Below, one piece after another: positions 1 to 10,574 of a stretch of DNA of 64,000 nucleotides (positions within the stretch are counted from its first letter, which is position 1; each line of letters starts with the position of its first letter). Under the pieces are notes generated by a model, which saw only the letters and a list, made by a program, of their open reading frames with translations, ran no database searches and was not told the origin of the DNA. The stretch is from Glycomyces harbinensis (GTDB taxonomy: Bacteria > Actinomycetota > Actinomycetes > Mycobacteriales > Micromonosporaceae): NCBI RefSeq assembly GCF_900101745.1, contig NZ_FNAD01000003.1:372001-436000 (forward strand), written 5' to 3'. Both the position numbers and the translations under genes were made by a program.

Positions 1-2
1 GC

Positions 3-2417
3 ATCGCCGCGGCCGACCTCACCGGCGCGACCGACCTCAAGGACACCTCCGCGGCGCTGTCGCGCCTGGCCGACGCCGTCCTCGTCCGCGGCCTGGAACT
101 CGCCCGCGCCGACTGCCCCGGCGAGACCCGCCTCGCGGTGATCGCCATGGGCAAGACCGGCGCCGAAGAGCTCAACTACGTCTCCGACGTGGACGTCGTG
201 TTCGTCGCCGAAGGCAACCTCGACCTGGCCACCCGCCAGGCCGCCCGCATGATCCAGATCCTCGGGCCCGCCACCTGGCCGGTCGACGCGGGCCTGCGGC
301 CCGAAGGCCGCCACGGCGCCCTGGTGCGCACCATCGAGTCCTACGAGGCCTACCTCAAGGACTGGGCCCGCACCTGGGAGTTCCAGGCGCTCCTCAAGGC
401 CCGGCCCGCCGCCGGGGACCTCCAGCTCGGACTCGACTGGCTCGCTTCGGTGCAGCCGTTCATCTGGGGCGCGGCCGACCGGCCCGGCGTGGTCGCCGAC
501 ATCCGCGACATGCGCCGCAAGGTCGCCGAATCGGTGCCGGCCGCCGAGCGCCGCTTCGAGATCAAACTCGGGCCCGGCGGCCTGCGGGACATCGAGTTCG
601 CCGTCCAGCTCCTCCAGCTCGTGCACGGCAGGGGCGACGCCGCCCTGCGCGTGCGCTCGACCCTGGAGGCCCTCGACGTGCTCGTCGCGGGCGGCTACCT
701 GGCCCGCCGCGACGGCGAAGACCTCGCCGACACCTACGTCTTCCTGCGCACCGTCGAACACCGCGTCCAACTGCAGCGGCTCCTGCGCACCCACCGCGTC
801 CCCGACGGCGGCGAACCGCTCCACCACCTCGCCCGGACCCTCGGGTACACCACCGACGAGGGCTTCCTCGCGGCCTGGCGCGCCCACGCCACGACCGCGC
901 GGCGCCTCCACGAGAAACTGCTCTACAAGCCGCTCCTCGACGCCGTCACGCGCGTGCCCACGAACGAACTGCGTCTGACCGAGACCGAGGCCGCCTCGCG
1001 CCTGGCCGTGCTCGGCTTCGCCGACCCCGCGAGCGCCCTGACGCACATGAAGAAGCTCACCGAAGGCGTCTCGCGGACCGCGACCGTGCAGCGGGCGCTG
1101 CTGCCGGTCGTCCTCCACGAACTGGCCGACTCGCCCGAGCCCGACCGCGGCCTGCTCGCCTACCGCCAGGTCTCCGACAAGCTCGGCTCGACCCCCTGGT
1201 ACCTGCGGCTCCTGCGCGACGGCGGTCCCGCGGCCGTCCGCCTCGCCCGGCTCCTGGGCACCTCCCGGTACTTCACGAGCCTGCTCCTGCACGTGCCCCA
1301 GTCGCTGCGGTACCTCTCCGACAACGCCGACCTCAAGCCGCGCCCGCGCGAGACCCTCGCCATGGGGATGCTCCAGGCCGCCGCCCGCCACGGCGAGGCC
1401 ACCGCGGCGATCGGCGCGGTGCGGGCGATCCGCCGCCGCGAACTCATCCGCATCGCCGCCGCCGACCTGCTCGAACTCCTCGACGACCAGGGCGTCGGCC
1501 TCGCCCTCTCCGACCTCACCGACGCCGTGCTCCAAGCGGCCCTCGACATCGCCTCGCGCGGCATCGCCGACGCGCCGCCCATCAGCGTGATCGGCATGGG
1601 CCGCTTGGGAGGCCGCGAGACCGGCTTCGGCTCCGACGCCGACGTCGTGTTCCTCCACGCGGGCGAGACCGACGCGGAGCGCACCGCCGCGCGCAAGATC
1701 GTCGAAGCCGTGCGGACCCTGCTCGGCGCCCCGACCGCCGACCCGCCCCTCGTGCTCGACCTCGACCTGCGCCCCGAAGGCAAGGGCGGCGCGATCGCCC
1801 CGAGCCTCGCGGCGTACCGGCGCTACTACGCCGACCGGGCGCGGCTGTGGGAGCGCCAGGCGCTGCTGCGGGCGCGGCCCGTCGCCGGGGACGCGGCGCT
1901 GAGCGAGGCGTGGCGGATGATCGCCGACGAGGTGCGCTACCGGCCCGGCGGGCTGAGCGAGCCCGAGCGGGTCGAGTTCCGCCGGGTGAAGGCCCGCGTG
2001 GACTCCGAGCGCCTGCCGCGGGGCGCGGACCCCAACGGCCACACCAAGCTCGGGCGCGGCGGCCTGGTCGACATCGAGTGGGCGGCCCAGCTGCTCCAGC
2101 TCGAGCACGGCGAGGACGCTTCGCTGCACACGACGCGGACGGTTCCGGCGCTGGCGGCCGCGACCGCGGCCGGGTACCTGGACCGCGCGGATTTCGAGGC
2201 GCTGCGGGACGCGTGGGAGTTCGTGTCGCGGGTGCGCAACGACATGACGCTGGCGCGCGGGGTGCCGCGCGACGACCTGCCGCGGTCGGGGCCGGAGCTG
2301 GCCGCGCTGGCGCAGACGCTGGGCTTCGGCGAGGACACCGAGCGGTTCCTCAACCAGTACCGGCGCTTGACGAGGCTCGCTCACGATGCGGCGCATCGGA
2401 TCGTGTACGGCGACTGA
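3..2417 (+). CDS. glnE: Bifunctional glutamine synthetase adenylyltransferase/adenylyl-removing enzyme GlnE (5' partial)
   Basis: Controls glutamine synthetase by adding and removing AMP on its regulatory tyrosine in response to nitrogen status; cytoplasmic. The frame is open from the window edge, so the N-terminus lies outside; about 804 codons are visible against a usual 950-1000. Two nucleotidyltransferase modules are seen. The N-terminal adenylyl-removase module carries NYVSDVDVVF (about nt 174-203) and the C-terminal adenylyltransferase module carries GSDADVVF (about nt 1629-1652), each followed by its helical GlnE/GlnD-associated domain (GPGGLRDIEFAVQLLQL and GRGGLVDIEWAAQLLQL). The first internal ATG at 138 falls in the middle of a conserved motif and is not the start. 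Identity is very secure. Confidence 0.97.
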   Translation: MAAADLTGATDLKDTSAALSRLADAVLVRGLELARADCPGETRLAVIAMGKTGAEELNYVSDVDVVFVAEGNLDLATRQAARMIQILGPATWPVDAGLRPEGRHGALVRTIESYEAYLKDWARTWEFQALLKARPAAGDLQLGLDWLASVQPFIWGAADRPGVVADIRDMRRKVAESVPAAERRFEIKLGPGGLRDIEFAVQLLQLVHGRGDAALRVRSTLEALDVLVAGGYLARRDGEDLADTYVFLRTVEHRVQLQRLLRTHRVPDGGEPLHHLARTLGYTTDEGFLAAWRAHATTARRLHEKLLYKPLLDAVTRVPTNELRLTETEAASRLAVLGFADPASALTHMKKLTEGVSRTATVQRALLPVVLHELADSPEPDRGLLAYRQVSDKLGSTPWYLRLLRDGGPAAVRLARLLGTSRYFTSLLLHVPQSLRYLSDNADLKPRPRETLAMGMLQAAARHGEATAAIGAVRAIRRRELIRIAAADLLELLDDQGVGLALSDLTDAVLQAALDIASRGIADAPPISVIGMGRLGGRETGFGSDADVVFLHAGETDAERTAARKIVEAVRTLLGAPTADPPLVLDLDLRPEGKGGAIAPSLAAYRRYYADRARLWERQALLRARPVAGDAALSEAWRMIADEVRYRPGGLSEPERVEFRRVKARVDSERLPRGADPNGHTKLGRGGLVDIEWAAQLLQLEHGEDASLHTTRTVPALAAATAAGYLDRADFEALRDAWEFVSRVRNDMTLARGVPRDDLPRSGPELAALAQTLGFGEDTERFLNQYRRLTRLAHDAAHRIVYGD

Positions 2418-2696
2418 CGCGGTCGGATCGTCTGCGGCGATCGAAGCGCGCGGGTTCACCCGATCCGGTGAACTCCCGCGGCGGCGGGCCCGCGGGAGGC
2501 GATTCCTGTCGGTGCCTCGCGCGAAGCTGGCCCCAGACTTCGGTCCCCGGGTGGGTGGGGGTTAGGGAAGGTATACGGCCTTCAGCTGTACGGGGAACCC
2601 GGGCGACGGGGCGATGGGGACCCGGGCAGCGGTCATTGGGAGACTGCGGCAACGCGCGGCGCATAGACTCTGGTCGAGCGCCGACGGGAGGCCCGG

Positions 2697-3764
2697 ATGT
2701 TCGACTACATGGTCGTCGGCCCCGCGGGGGTCGAGCACCGCAGGGGCGAGGGCGCCGACCTGCCCGCGGCGGCGGGCGCCGACTCGTTCGTGTGGGCCGC
2801 GTTCGACGAGCCCGGGCTCCCCGACCTGGTCGCCGCCCTCGAAGCCCTCGGCCTGGACCACCTCGGCGTCGACCCCGGCCGCACCGTCCACCGCCGCCCC
2901 AAAGTGGAGCTCACCGAGGACGCGGTCATGCTGCTGGTCAAGACCGTCTGGTACCTCGAGGACACCCGCCAGGTCGAGACCGGCGACCTCGCCCTCTACA
3001 CCGACGGCCGCGCCCTCGTGACCGTCCGGCGCGGCGTCGTGGACCCCGCCGAAGGCGTCCGCAAGCGCCTCGGCGAGGCCGACTTCCGCTCCGAAGGCGT
3101 CCCCGGGATCGTCCAGGCGCTGTTCGACGCCGTGGTCGAGGAGTACGACGGCGCGATCGAAGACCTCGCCGACGACGTCTCCGACCTGGAGCAGGCCGTC
3201 TTCTCGGGGCTGCGGGTCGACCGCAACGAGGACATCTACTTCCTCATCCGCGAGACCCTGGAGTTCCAGAACGCGGTGCAGCCGCTGGTGCCGCTGGCGC
3301 ACATGATCAAGGAGCGCCGCACCGGCCAGGCCGCCCTGCAGGGCGGGCGGATGCAGGACGTCGCGGGCCACCTCATCCGCATCGACGGCGCGATCGAGAC
3401 CTGCATGAGCCTGCTGACCACGGTGCTCACCGCCCACCAGGGACAGATCGGGACCTGGCAGAACGACGACATGAGGAGGATCTCGGCCTGGGCCGCGATC
3501 GCGGTGGTGCCCACGGCCGTCGCGGGCATCTACGGCATGAACTTCACGCACATGCCCGAGCTTCATTGGAGGGTCGGCTATCCGGCCGTCATGCTCTTCA
3601 TCGGCGTCGTCTGCTTCCTTCTCTATCGGGGTTTCAAGCGCAACGGCTGGCTGTTACATATCGATGACGATGAGTCCCAATGGGAAATGCGCGAAAGAAG
3701 CGAGGGCCGGAACCGCGATGCGGTTCCGGCCCTCTGGCCCTGCCTGCCTTCCCGAACACCATAG
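2697..3764 (+). CDS. corA: CorA-family magnesium/divalent cation transporter
   Basis: Predicted inner-membrane Mg2+ (or Co2+/Ni2+) channel of the CorA family, 355 residues, typical length. An N-terminal acidic alpha/beta cytoplasmic domain (about 1-240) precedes a long helix and two C-terminal membrane spans. The signature G-M-N sits at residues 280-282 between the spans (YGMNFTHMPE), and the second span ends at GWLLH. The start is set by GGGAGG nine bases upstream. The last roughly 30 residues after the second span are unusual: they are encoded by a perfect 14-bp inverted repeat that looks like a terminator. No operon partner; glnE ends 279 bp upstream. Confidence 0.93.
   Translation: MFDYMVVGPAGVEHRRGEGADLPAAAGADSFVWAAFDEPGLPDLVAALEALGLDHLGVDPGRTVHRRPKVELTEDAVMLLVKTVWYLEDTRQVETGDLALYTDGRALVTVRRGVVDPAEGVRKRLGEADFRSEGVPGIVQALFDAVVEEYDGAIEDLADDVSDLEQAVFSGLRVDRNEDIYFLIRETLEFQNAVQPLVPLAHMIKERRTGQAALQGGRMQDVAGHLIRIDGAIETCMSLLTTVLTAHQGQIGTWQNDDMRRISAWAAIAVVPTAVAGIYGMNFTHMPELHWRVGYPAVMLFIGVVCFLLYRGFKRNGWLLHIDDDESQWEMRERSEGRNRDAVPALWPCLPSRTP
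3702..3734 (+). terminator. Strong hairpin inside the 3' end of corA
   Basis: A perfect 14-bp stem (GAGGGCCGGAACCG, 3702-3715, with its complement at 3721-3734) and 5-nt loop CGATG. It lies 30 bp before the corA stop codon, not after it. There is no U-run. It probably works as a terminator whose sequence has been captured in the reading frame, which suggests that the original corA stop was lost by frameshift or read-through. Confidence 0.6.
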
Positions 3765-3886
3765 CGTTGCCGCGCAAAGCGAAAGTGTCGAGGCCGCGCT
3801 TGCGCTCCGTGTCCGCGTGCGTCGCGCTCCCATAACCGCCTACTGTGCCACAAACCGTGAGCATTGAAATTTTTCGATGCGAATGC

Positions 3887-3916
3887 TTGACTTCAGAAGG
3901 CGCGACCGCAAAAATA
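3887..3916 (+). promoter_or_regulatory. Candidate promoter of the chitinase gene
   Basis: TTGACT (3887-3892), 18-bp spacer, A-rich AAAATA (3911-3916), in an unusually AT-rich stretch for this genome, 43 bp before the chitinase start. The 12-bp direct repeats and DasR-type sites known from Streptomyces chitinase promoters were looked for and not seen. Confidence 0.4.
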
Positions 3917-3958
3917 AAGACACCTATCAGTTAAGTCTCTTTACTTTTGGGAGGAACG

Positions 3959-5416
<1,458 letters not shown>

Positions 5417-5440
5417 TCCGGAAAGGCTGACCCATCCGGT

Positions 5441-5473
5441 CGGCGGGCTCCACAGCGCTGCTGGAGCCCGCCG
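5441..5473. terminator. Bidirectional terminator between convergent genes
   Basis: A perfect 12-bp stem (CGGCGGGCTCCA with TGGAGCCCGCCG) and 9-nt loop between the stop of the chitinase and the stop of the convergent DoxX-like gene. Confidence 0.75.
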
Positions 5474-5502
5474 GCCTCAGCCCTGCGGGCGGCCCCGTGC
5501 GG

Positions 5503-5850
5503 CTACGCCGCGATCATGAGCCACAGCGTCGCGACGCTCAACGCCAGGAACAGGACCGGCCCGGCGATGTTGCCGAACACGCGGGCCCTGACGTGCGCGA
5601 CCATCGCCAGCACGAAGAACACCACCAGCCCGACCGCCGCCGCGATACCCAGCGGCCGCCAGAACAGCCCGACCGCGAGGCCCGCGGCCGCCGCGCCCTT
5701 GACGAACCCCAGGAACGGCAGCCACGAGTCGGGCACCCCGACCGCCCGCGAGTTGCGCTTGACCCACTCGGCCCCCATGAAGTTGGCGACCGACTCGACC
5801 GCATTGCACGCGATGGTGACCGCGGTGACGACGACGAACGCGACGAACAC
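5503..5850 (-). CDS. DoxX-like small membrane protein
   Basis: A 115-residue integral membrane protein with four hydrophobic segments, matching the DoxX-like architecture (WVKRNSRAVGVPDSWLPFLGFVKGA, then GLFWRPLGIAAAVGLVVFF). The function of this subgroup is not established. The start chosen is GTG at 5850 because GGAGGA lies just upstream; a longer frame begins at 5901 but adds a Gly-rich stretch with no ribosome-binding site. It is divergent from the LysR gene, about 100 bp apart, so it is a likely target of that regulator. Confidence 0.8.
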   Translation of the reverse strand: MFVAFVVVTAVTIACNAVESVANFMGAEWVKRNSRAVGVPDSWLPFLGFVKGAAAAGLAVGLFWRPLGIAAAVGLVVFFVLAMVAHVRARVFGNIAGPVLFLALSVATLWLMIAA

Positions 5851-5935
5851 GGCTCCTCCGTTCCCCACGGCGGACCCTCCGCCGCACGGCTCCAGTCTCA
5901 TCCCGCCCTGTCCCCGCGGTCCAATACCAGTATCG

Positions 5936-5950
5936 ATAACCTCCGGTTAT
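5936..5950. promoter_or_regulatory. Palindromic LysR-type operator over the regulator start
   Basis: ATAACC-TCC-GGTTAT is a perfect 6-bp inverted repeat between the divergent DoxX-like and LysR genes. Its right arm overlaps the ATG of the LysR gene (5949), and no Shine-Dalgarno sequence is visible there, so this transcript may be leaderless and self-repressed. Confidence 0.45.
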
Positions 5951-6845
5951 GGATGTTGACACGCGGCTCCTGCGCTCCTTCGCCACCGTCGCCGAGGAAG
6001 GCAACCTCACCCGCGCCGCCGAGCGCCTCTTCATCTCACAGCCCGCGCTCACCAAGCAGATCAAGCAGCTGGAGCAGACCCTCGGGGCGCGCCTGTTCGA
6101 GCGCTCCAAGTCAGGCATGGCCCTGACCGGGCCCGGTGCGGCGCTGGCGCGGACCGCCGCCGACGTCCTCGGCGCCTGGGACAGGGCCGAGCAGGCCGTG
6201 CGGGCCGCCGAATCCGCGGCGTCCAAAGTGCTCCGCATCGGCTTCCTCGCCAGCGCCGCCAACGAGAAGACCCAGGAGATCCTCGCGGCCTTCCGCGAGC
6301 GCCGGCCCGACTGGCGGGTCGAACTCCGCCAGGCGAGCTGGGGCGACCCGGCCGGGGCGCTGGCCTCGGGCGAGGTCGAGGCGGCGTTCATGCGCCTGCC
6401 GTTCCCCGACCAGGACCGGTACGGGCTGACGGTGCTGCTGACCGAGCCGCGGTGCGTCGCGATGGCGGTGGGCCATCGGCTCGCCGCACGCGATTCGCTG
6501 CGTTTCGAGGACCTGCTGGACGAGCCGTTCGTGGCGGCGCCGAACGCGACAGGCGCGTTCCGCGACCACTGGATCGAGGCGGACGCCCGGGGGGACCGGC
6601 CGGTGCGCGTCGGCGCGGTGACCGAGCATCCGGACGACTGGTTGAGCGCGATCGCGAACGGCGACGGCATCGCCCTGGCACCGCTGAGTGCGTCACGGTA
6701 TTACGCGCGTCCCGACGTGGTCTACCGCGAGGTCGCCGGGGTCGGCCCCAGCACGGTGGCCCTGGCCTGGCCGAAGGCCCCGCCGAGCGACGGGACGCTG
6801 GCCGACTTCATCAGAGCCGCAATGGAAGCGGCCGATCCGGTCTGA
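5949..6845 (+). CDS. LysR-family transcriptional regulator
   Basis: A 298-residue DNA-binding regulator. The N-terminal winged helix-turn-helix (residues 1-60; LTRAAERLFISQPALTKQIKQLE is the recognition region) is followed by a periplasmic-binding-protein-like effector domain (about 88-290). The length and the divergent neighbour are typical of the family. The effector is unknown. The likely target is the adjacent DoxX-like gene and itself, through the palindrome in the shared intergenic region. Confidence 0.93.
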   Translation: MDVDTRLLRSFATVAEEGNLTRAAERLFISQPALTKQIKQLEQTLGARLFERSKSGMALTGPGAALARTAADVLGAWDRAEQAVRAAESAASKVLRIGFLASAANEKTQEILAAFRERRPDWRVELRQASWGDPAGALASGEVEAAFMRLPFPDQDRYGLTVLLTEPRCVAMAVGHRLAARDSLRFEDLLDEPFVAAPNATGAFRDHWIEADARGDRPVRVGAVTEHPDDWLSAIANGDGIALAPLSASRYYARPDVVYREVAGVGPSTVALAWPKAPPSDGTLADFIRAAMEAADPV

Positions 6846-7060
6846 GGTGTGTTCCGCGAACACGGCTTTGAACTGTGATGATGCGTCGCGGAGAAACAAT
6901 CTTGGGGCGCCGCGATGAATCCGCGGTGCGGGCCTCGTCAGCATTTGCAGGACGGCGTTTCGCCGTGCCTTCCGCAGTGTGTCTGACAGGGAGCGCCCAT
7001 GGGCCGAGCCGTACCGGGAACCTCGAGAGCGGTCGCGTCCGTGCGACCGGGGAGCGCGCG

Positions 7061-7549
7061 GTGAACGCCCCGGCCCCGCTGGAGCGCCTGGCCTCCACGG
7101 CGCGCGGGATCATCGACGCCAACAAGTACATGACCCTCGCGACGGCCGGCGCCGACGGCGCCCCCTGGGCCTCGCCGGTGTTCTTCACGCCCGACGGCTA
7201 CCGGGACCTGTACTGGGTCTCGTCGCCGACGGCCAAGCACTCGCGCAACATCTTCGATCACGCGGCGGTCGCGATCGTCGTGTTCGACTCGCAGGCGCCG
7301 ATCGGGGAGGCGGGGGCGGTCTACATGCGCGCCGAGGCGGGCGAGGTCCCCGCCGACGAGATCGAGGCGAGCGCCCGCCGCTACGCGTCGCGCTTCCCCG
7401 AGCTGAAGTACTTCGCGCCCGAGGAACTGCGGGCCCCGGCCCCCTACCGGCTCTTCCGCGCCAGGGTCTCGGAGCACTCGGTGCTGATCCGGGGGAGCGA
7501 CCCGGACTTCGGGACCGGCGTGGACTCCCGCCTGAAGGTCGACCTCTAG
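7061..7549 (+). CDS. Pyridoxamine 5'-phosphate oxidase-fold protein
   Basis: A 162-residue flavin or F420 split-barrel protein (PPOX family). The conserved core is YMTLATAGADGAPWASPVFF...LYWVSSPTAKHSRNI...VAIVVFDS, the FMN-binding barrel strands. The substrate is unknown; family members reduce or oxidise small molecules or simply bind flavin or heme. The GTG at 7061 with GGGGAG upstream is preferred; the frame is open further upstream to 6875, but that part has no family similarity. Confidence 0.85.
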   Translation: MNAPAPLERLASTARGIIDANKYMTLATAGADGAPWASPVFFTPDGYRDLYWVSSPTAKHSRNIFDHAAVAIVVFDSQAPIGEAGAVYMRAEAGEVPADEIEASARRYASRFPELKYFAPEELRAPAPYRLFRARVSEHSVLIRGSDPDFGTGVDSRLKVDL

Positions 7550-7607
7550 GACGGGCCCCGATCGATCGCCGGGCTGCGCGATTTCATTTTTTCTTCGCCC
7601 GGTCGAC

Positions 7608-7650
7608 TTGACGCGTCCTGCCAGAATCAGTAATGTGTGATATGTTACTG
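7608..7650 (+). promoter_or_regulatory. Promoter and GntR-type operator of the glycopeptide uptake operon
   Basis: TTGACG (7608-7613), 17-bp spacer and TAATGT (7631-7636) form a near-consensus housekeeping promoter. The imperfect dyad TAATGTGTGATATGTTACTG (7631-7650) begins exactly at the -10 hexamer. It matches the dyad in front of the hydroxyproline operon (19631-19650) at 17 of 20 positions, and there too it begins at the -10. This is most simply an operator for the FCD-type GntR encoded between the two operons. Confidence 0.72.
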
Positions 7651-7780
7651 CGTTTCGAAAGTGAACGGTAACCTCATCGACCTGGGGATTCGTTCACGTC
7701 CGACCCCGCGGGCCTCCGGATGATCCCGGCTCCCGAGCCACTCCGCAGCGGCGCTGCCGCGGAGGAACTTGCGCAACGCA

Positions 7781-7803
7781 GTGATATATCACATGTCACA
7801 TAC
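7781..7803 (+). promoter_or_regulatory. Second operator-like site in the leader
   Basis: A perfect 12-bp palindrome GTGATATATCAC (7781-7792) overlaps ACATGTCACATAC (7791-7803). The latter matches the core of the other operators, ATATGTCACATAT, at 11 of 13 positions. It lies about 150 bp downstream of the promoter-proximal site and 105 bp before the binding-protein gene, so looping or roadblock repression is possible. Confidence 0.5.
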
Positions 7804-7908
7804 CAGACTCCCGGAGGCGCGGATGGACGACCGACGAAGCGGGACGACCGTTCCCCCCGGATCCCCGACACCGCTGAACTGCGCGAAGAACCGATAAGGA
7901 ACTCCCTC

Positions 7909-9594
7909 ATGGCCAAACGAACCACCCGGGCGGCGGTAGCCGTCGCGGCGGCGGCACTGCTCCTCACCGCCTGTTCCAACGGCGGCTCCGACTCCGGGGG
8001 CAGTGCCGGCGACGAGCCGACCACCGGCGGCACCATCCACATGCTCCAGAACGCCGACTTCTCCTACCTCGACCCCGCGCGGGGCTTCGACGGCGGCGTC
8101 AACGCGTTCTACCGCCTGATCTACCGCGGCCTCACCATGCAGGCCGCCGGCGACGCCGAGGACCCGAACGCGATCGTCCCCGACATGGCCGAAAGCCTCG
8201 GCACCGCCTCCGAAGACGGCCTCACCTGGACCTACACCCTCAAAGACGGCCTGGCGTTCGACAACGGCGACCCCATCACCTCCGCCGAGGTCGCCTTCGG
8301 CATCTCCCGCGCCTGGGACCCCGAGATCGGCATCGGCTCGCCGTGGCTCAAGAACACGATCGAGGCCCCCGCGGACTACCTCGGGCCGTACCAGTCCGGC
8401 GAGCACCCCGGCATCGAGACCCCCGACGAGCACACCATCGTCTTCCACCTCACCGAGCCCTTCCCCGAGTTCGACAACGTCCTCGCGCAGCCGAACGCGG
8501 TGGCCTTCCCGGTCGGGACCGGCGCCGGCGACGAGTTCATCAACGACGTCATCGCCTCCGGCCCTTACACGGTCGAGACCTACACCCCCGGCAGCCTCAT
8601 CCGGCTGGAGCGCAACGACCACTGGGACGCCGACACCGACGACGTCCGCAAGGCCTACCCGGACGCGTGGGAGTTCGAGATCGGCCTCGACGGGGCCACG
8701 ATCGACGAACGGCTCATGGCCGGGCAGGGCGCCGACGCCAACGCCATCTCCGGGCGCATCCAGCCGGCCACCCTGGCCCGCATCCAGGCCCCGGACCTGG
8801 CCGACCGGGTCGAGACCGCCGACGCCTACTGCACCACCTACATGGGCATGAACACCACCAAGGCGCCCTTCGACCAGGTCGAGGTCCGCCAGGCGATCAA
8901 CTACGCCATCGACCGCGCCTCCCTCCAGACGGCCTCGGGCGGCAACCAGCTCGCCGACCCCGCGACCACGATCACGCCTCCGGCGGTCAGCGGCCACAAG
9001 GACTTCGACCTCTACCCGAGCGACGACTACACCGGCGACCCCGAGAAGGCCCGGGAGCTCCTGGCCTCGGTCGGCCTCGAGGACGGCTTCTCCTTCACCC
9101 TCGACATCCGCTCGCAGCCGATCATGCAGGCGCAGGCCGAGTCCATCCAGCAGGCGCTCGCGGGGATCGACGTCGACGTCGAGCTGAACGTCATCGACAC
9201 CTCGACGTACTACGAGACGATCGGCACGCCCTCGCAGCAGTCCGACGCGGCCATCACCGGCTGGTGCCCCGACTGGGCCTCCAGCGCGAGCACGATGGTC
9301 CCGCCGCTGGTCGACGGCCGGCTCATCACCGACAAGGGCAACAGCAACCTCGCGCAGATCAACGACGAGGGGATCAACGCCCGCATCGACGAGATCAAGG
9401 CCATGACCGACCTCGAGGCCGCGAACGTCGAGTGGGGCGAGTTCGACGAGGAGGTCATGGCGCTGGCGCCGATGGCCCCGCTCCTGTGGGAGAAGGGCGT
9501 CTTCCTCCCCGGTGGGAACATCGCGAACTACATCCCCAACACCAGCATGACCGACCTGACGATCATCGGGCTCAAGGACCCGTCCGTGGGCTGA
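7909..9594 (+). CDS. Oligopeptide-type ABC transporter substrate-binding lipoprotein
   Basis: A family 5 extracellular solute-binding protein (DppA/OppA type), 561 residues. It is the capture subunit of the importer encoded downstream. A lipoprotein signal peptide ends in the lipobox LTAC (Cys22), followed by a Gly/Ser linker. The mature part has typical SBP_5 blocks (PDMAESLGTASEDGLTWTYTL, VRQAINYAIDR, WCPDWASS). The ATG at 7909 is set by AAGGA; the longer frame from 7720 would place the signal sequence internally. It is the first gene of an eight-gene operon with peptidases and an arabinofuranosidase, so the ligand is probably a proline- or hydroxyproline-rich (glyco)peptide. Confidence 0.95.
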   Translation: MAKRTTRAAVAVAAAALLLTACSNGGSDSGGSAGDEPTTGGTIHMLQNADFSYLDPARGFDGGVNAFYRLIYRGLTMQAAGDAEDPNAIVPDMAESLGTASEDGLTWTYTLKDGLAFDNGDPITSAEVAFGISRAWDPEIGIGSPWLKNTIEAPADYLGPYQSGEHPGIETPDEHTIVFHLTEPFPEFDNVLAQPNAVAFPVGTGAGDEFINDVIASGPYTVETYTPGSLIRLERNDHWDADTDDVRKAYPDAWEFEIGLDGATIDERLMAGQGADANAISGRIQPATLARIQAPDLADRVETADAYCTTYMGMNTTKAPFDQVEVRQAINYAIDRASLQTASGGNQLADPATTITPPAVSGHKDFDLYPSDDYTGDPEKARELLASVGLEDGFSFTLDIRSQPIMQAQAESIQQALAGIDVDVELNVIDTSTYYETIGTPSQQSDAAITGWCPDWASSASTMVPPLVDGRLITDKGNSNLAQINDEGINARIDEIKAMTDLEAANVEWGEFDEEVMALAPMAPLLWEKGVFLPGGNIANYIPNTSMTDLTIIGLKDPSVG

Positions 9595-9599
9595 TACCG

Positions 9600-10574
9600 A
9601 TGACCTTCACTCCGACAGAACTCGAAGCTGAAGGTGCGGCGGGCGGTGAGGCGATCGGCGAACCCGCGTCGTCCTCGCCGCCCGCGTCAGGACGGCGACT
9701 CGTCCGCACCTTCCTGCGCGACCGCGTCGCGGTCGCCTGCAGCGCCTACATCCTCATCGTCATCCTCATGGCGGTCTTCGCCCCGCTCCTGGTCAAGCTC
9801 AGCGGCTACGGCCCCCTGGAGTTCGACCAGAGCGCCGTCGACTCCAACCTCGGCGGGCTCCCGCTCGGGTGGGGCGGCGGGATCGGCGCCGACCACTGGT
9901 TCGGCGTCGAACCGGGCAACGGCCGCGACATCTTCGCCCGGATCGTCTACGGCGCCAGGGTGTCGATGACGATCGCGCTCCTGGCGACCGCCCTGACGAG
10001 CGTCCTCGGCGTCGTCTTCGGGCTCGTCGCCGGCTACTTCGGCGGGCGCATCGACATGGTCGTCTCGCGCGTCATGGAGTTCCTGATGGCCTTCCCGGCC
10101 CTCATCTTCATGATCGCGGTCCTCTCGGCCCTGCCGGCCGAGAACCGCCAGGCGCTGCTGGTCGTCGTGATCTCCTTCTTCGGCTGGCCGTACCTGGCAC
10201 GGATCGTGCGGGGCCAGACGATGTCGCTCAAGCAGCGCGAGTTCGTCGAGTCCGCGAAGGCCTCGGGCGCCTCCAGCGCCCAGATCATCTTCAAGGAGAT
10301 CCTCCCGAACCTCTCCTCCACGATCATCGTGATGACGACCCTCGCGGTGCCCGGCTACGTCGGCACCGAGGCGGGCCTGTCGTTCCTGGGCGTCGGCGTC
10401 GTACCGCCGACCCCCTCGTGGGGCCAGATGATCGCGAGTTCCGTGCCCTGGTACGCGGTCGACCCCGCCTACTTCCTGTTCCCGGGCGCGTTCCTGTTCC
10501 TGCTCGTGCTGTCGTTCACCGTCCTGGGCGACCGCATCAAGAAGATCGCCGAGTCCGGGGAGGCCCGCTCTTGA
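9600..10574 (+). CDS. Peptide ABC transporter permease (DppC/OppC type)
   Basis: A membrane-spanning subunit of the importer, 324 residues. After a 35-residue hydrophilic N-terminus come six predicted spans. The binding-protein-dependent permease EAA loop is visible (EFVESAKASGASSAQIIFKEILPNL, about residues 215-240), which contacts the ATPases. It starts 5 bp after the binding-protein gene and overlaps the next permease by 4 bp (TTGA), implying translational coupling. The order C before B is the reverse of the common dppBC order. Confidence 0.94.
   Translation: MTFTPTELEAEGAAGGEAIGEPASSSPPASGRRLVRTFLRDRVAVACSAYILIVILMAVFAPLLVKLSGYGPLEFDQSAVDSNLGGLPLGWGGGIGADHWFGVEPGNGRDIFARIVYGARVSMTIALLATALTSVLGVVFGLVAGYFGGRIDMVVSRVMEFLMAFPALIFMIAVLSALPAENRQALLVVVISFFGWPYLARIVRGQTMSLKQREFVESAKASGASSAQIIFKEILPNLSSTIIVMTTLAVPGYVGTEAGLSFLGVGVVPPTPSWGQMIASSVPWYAVDPAYFLFPGAFLFLLVLSFTVLGDRIKKIAESGEARS

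Noticed and set aside
1847-3667. A 606-codon plus-strand frame across the end of glnE and corA
   Set aside because: Arg/Gly/Pro-rich out-of-frame shadow spanning two recognised genes.
3841-3958. DasR-type or chitin-repeat operator before the chitinase
   Set aside because: The expected 12-bp direct repeats and the TGGTCTAGACCA dyad are not present; only an ordinary promoter-like pair is seen.
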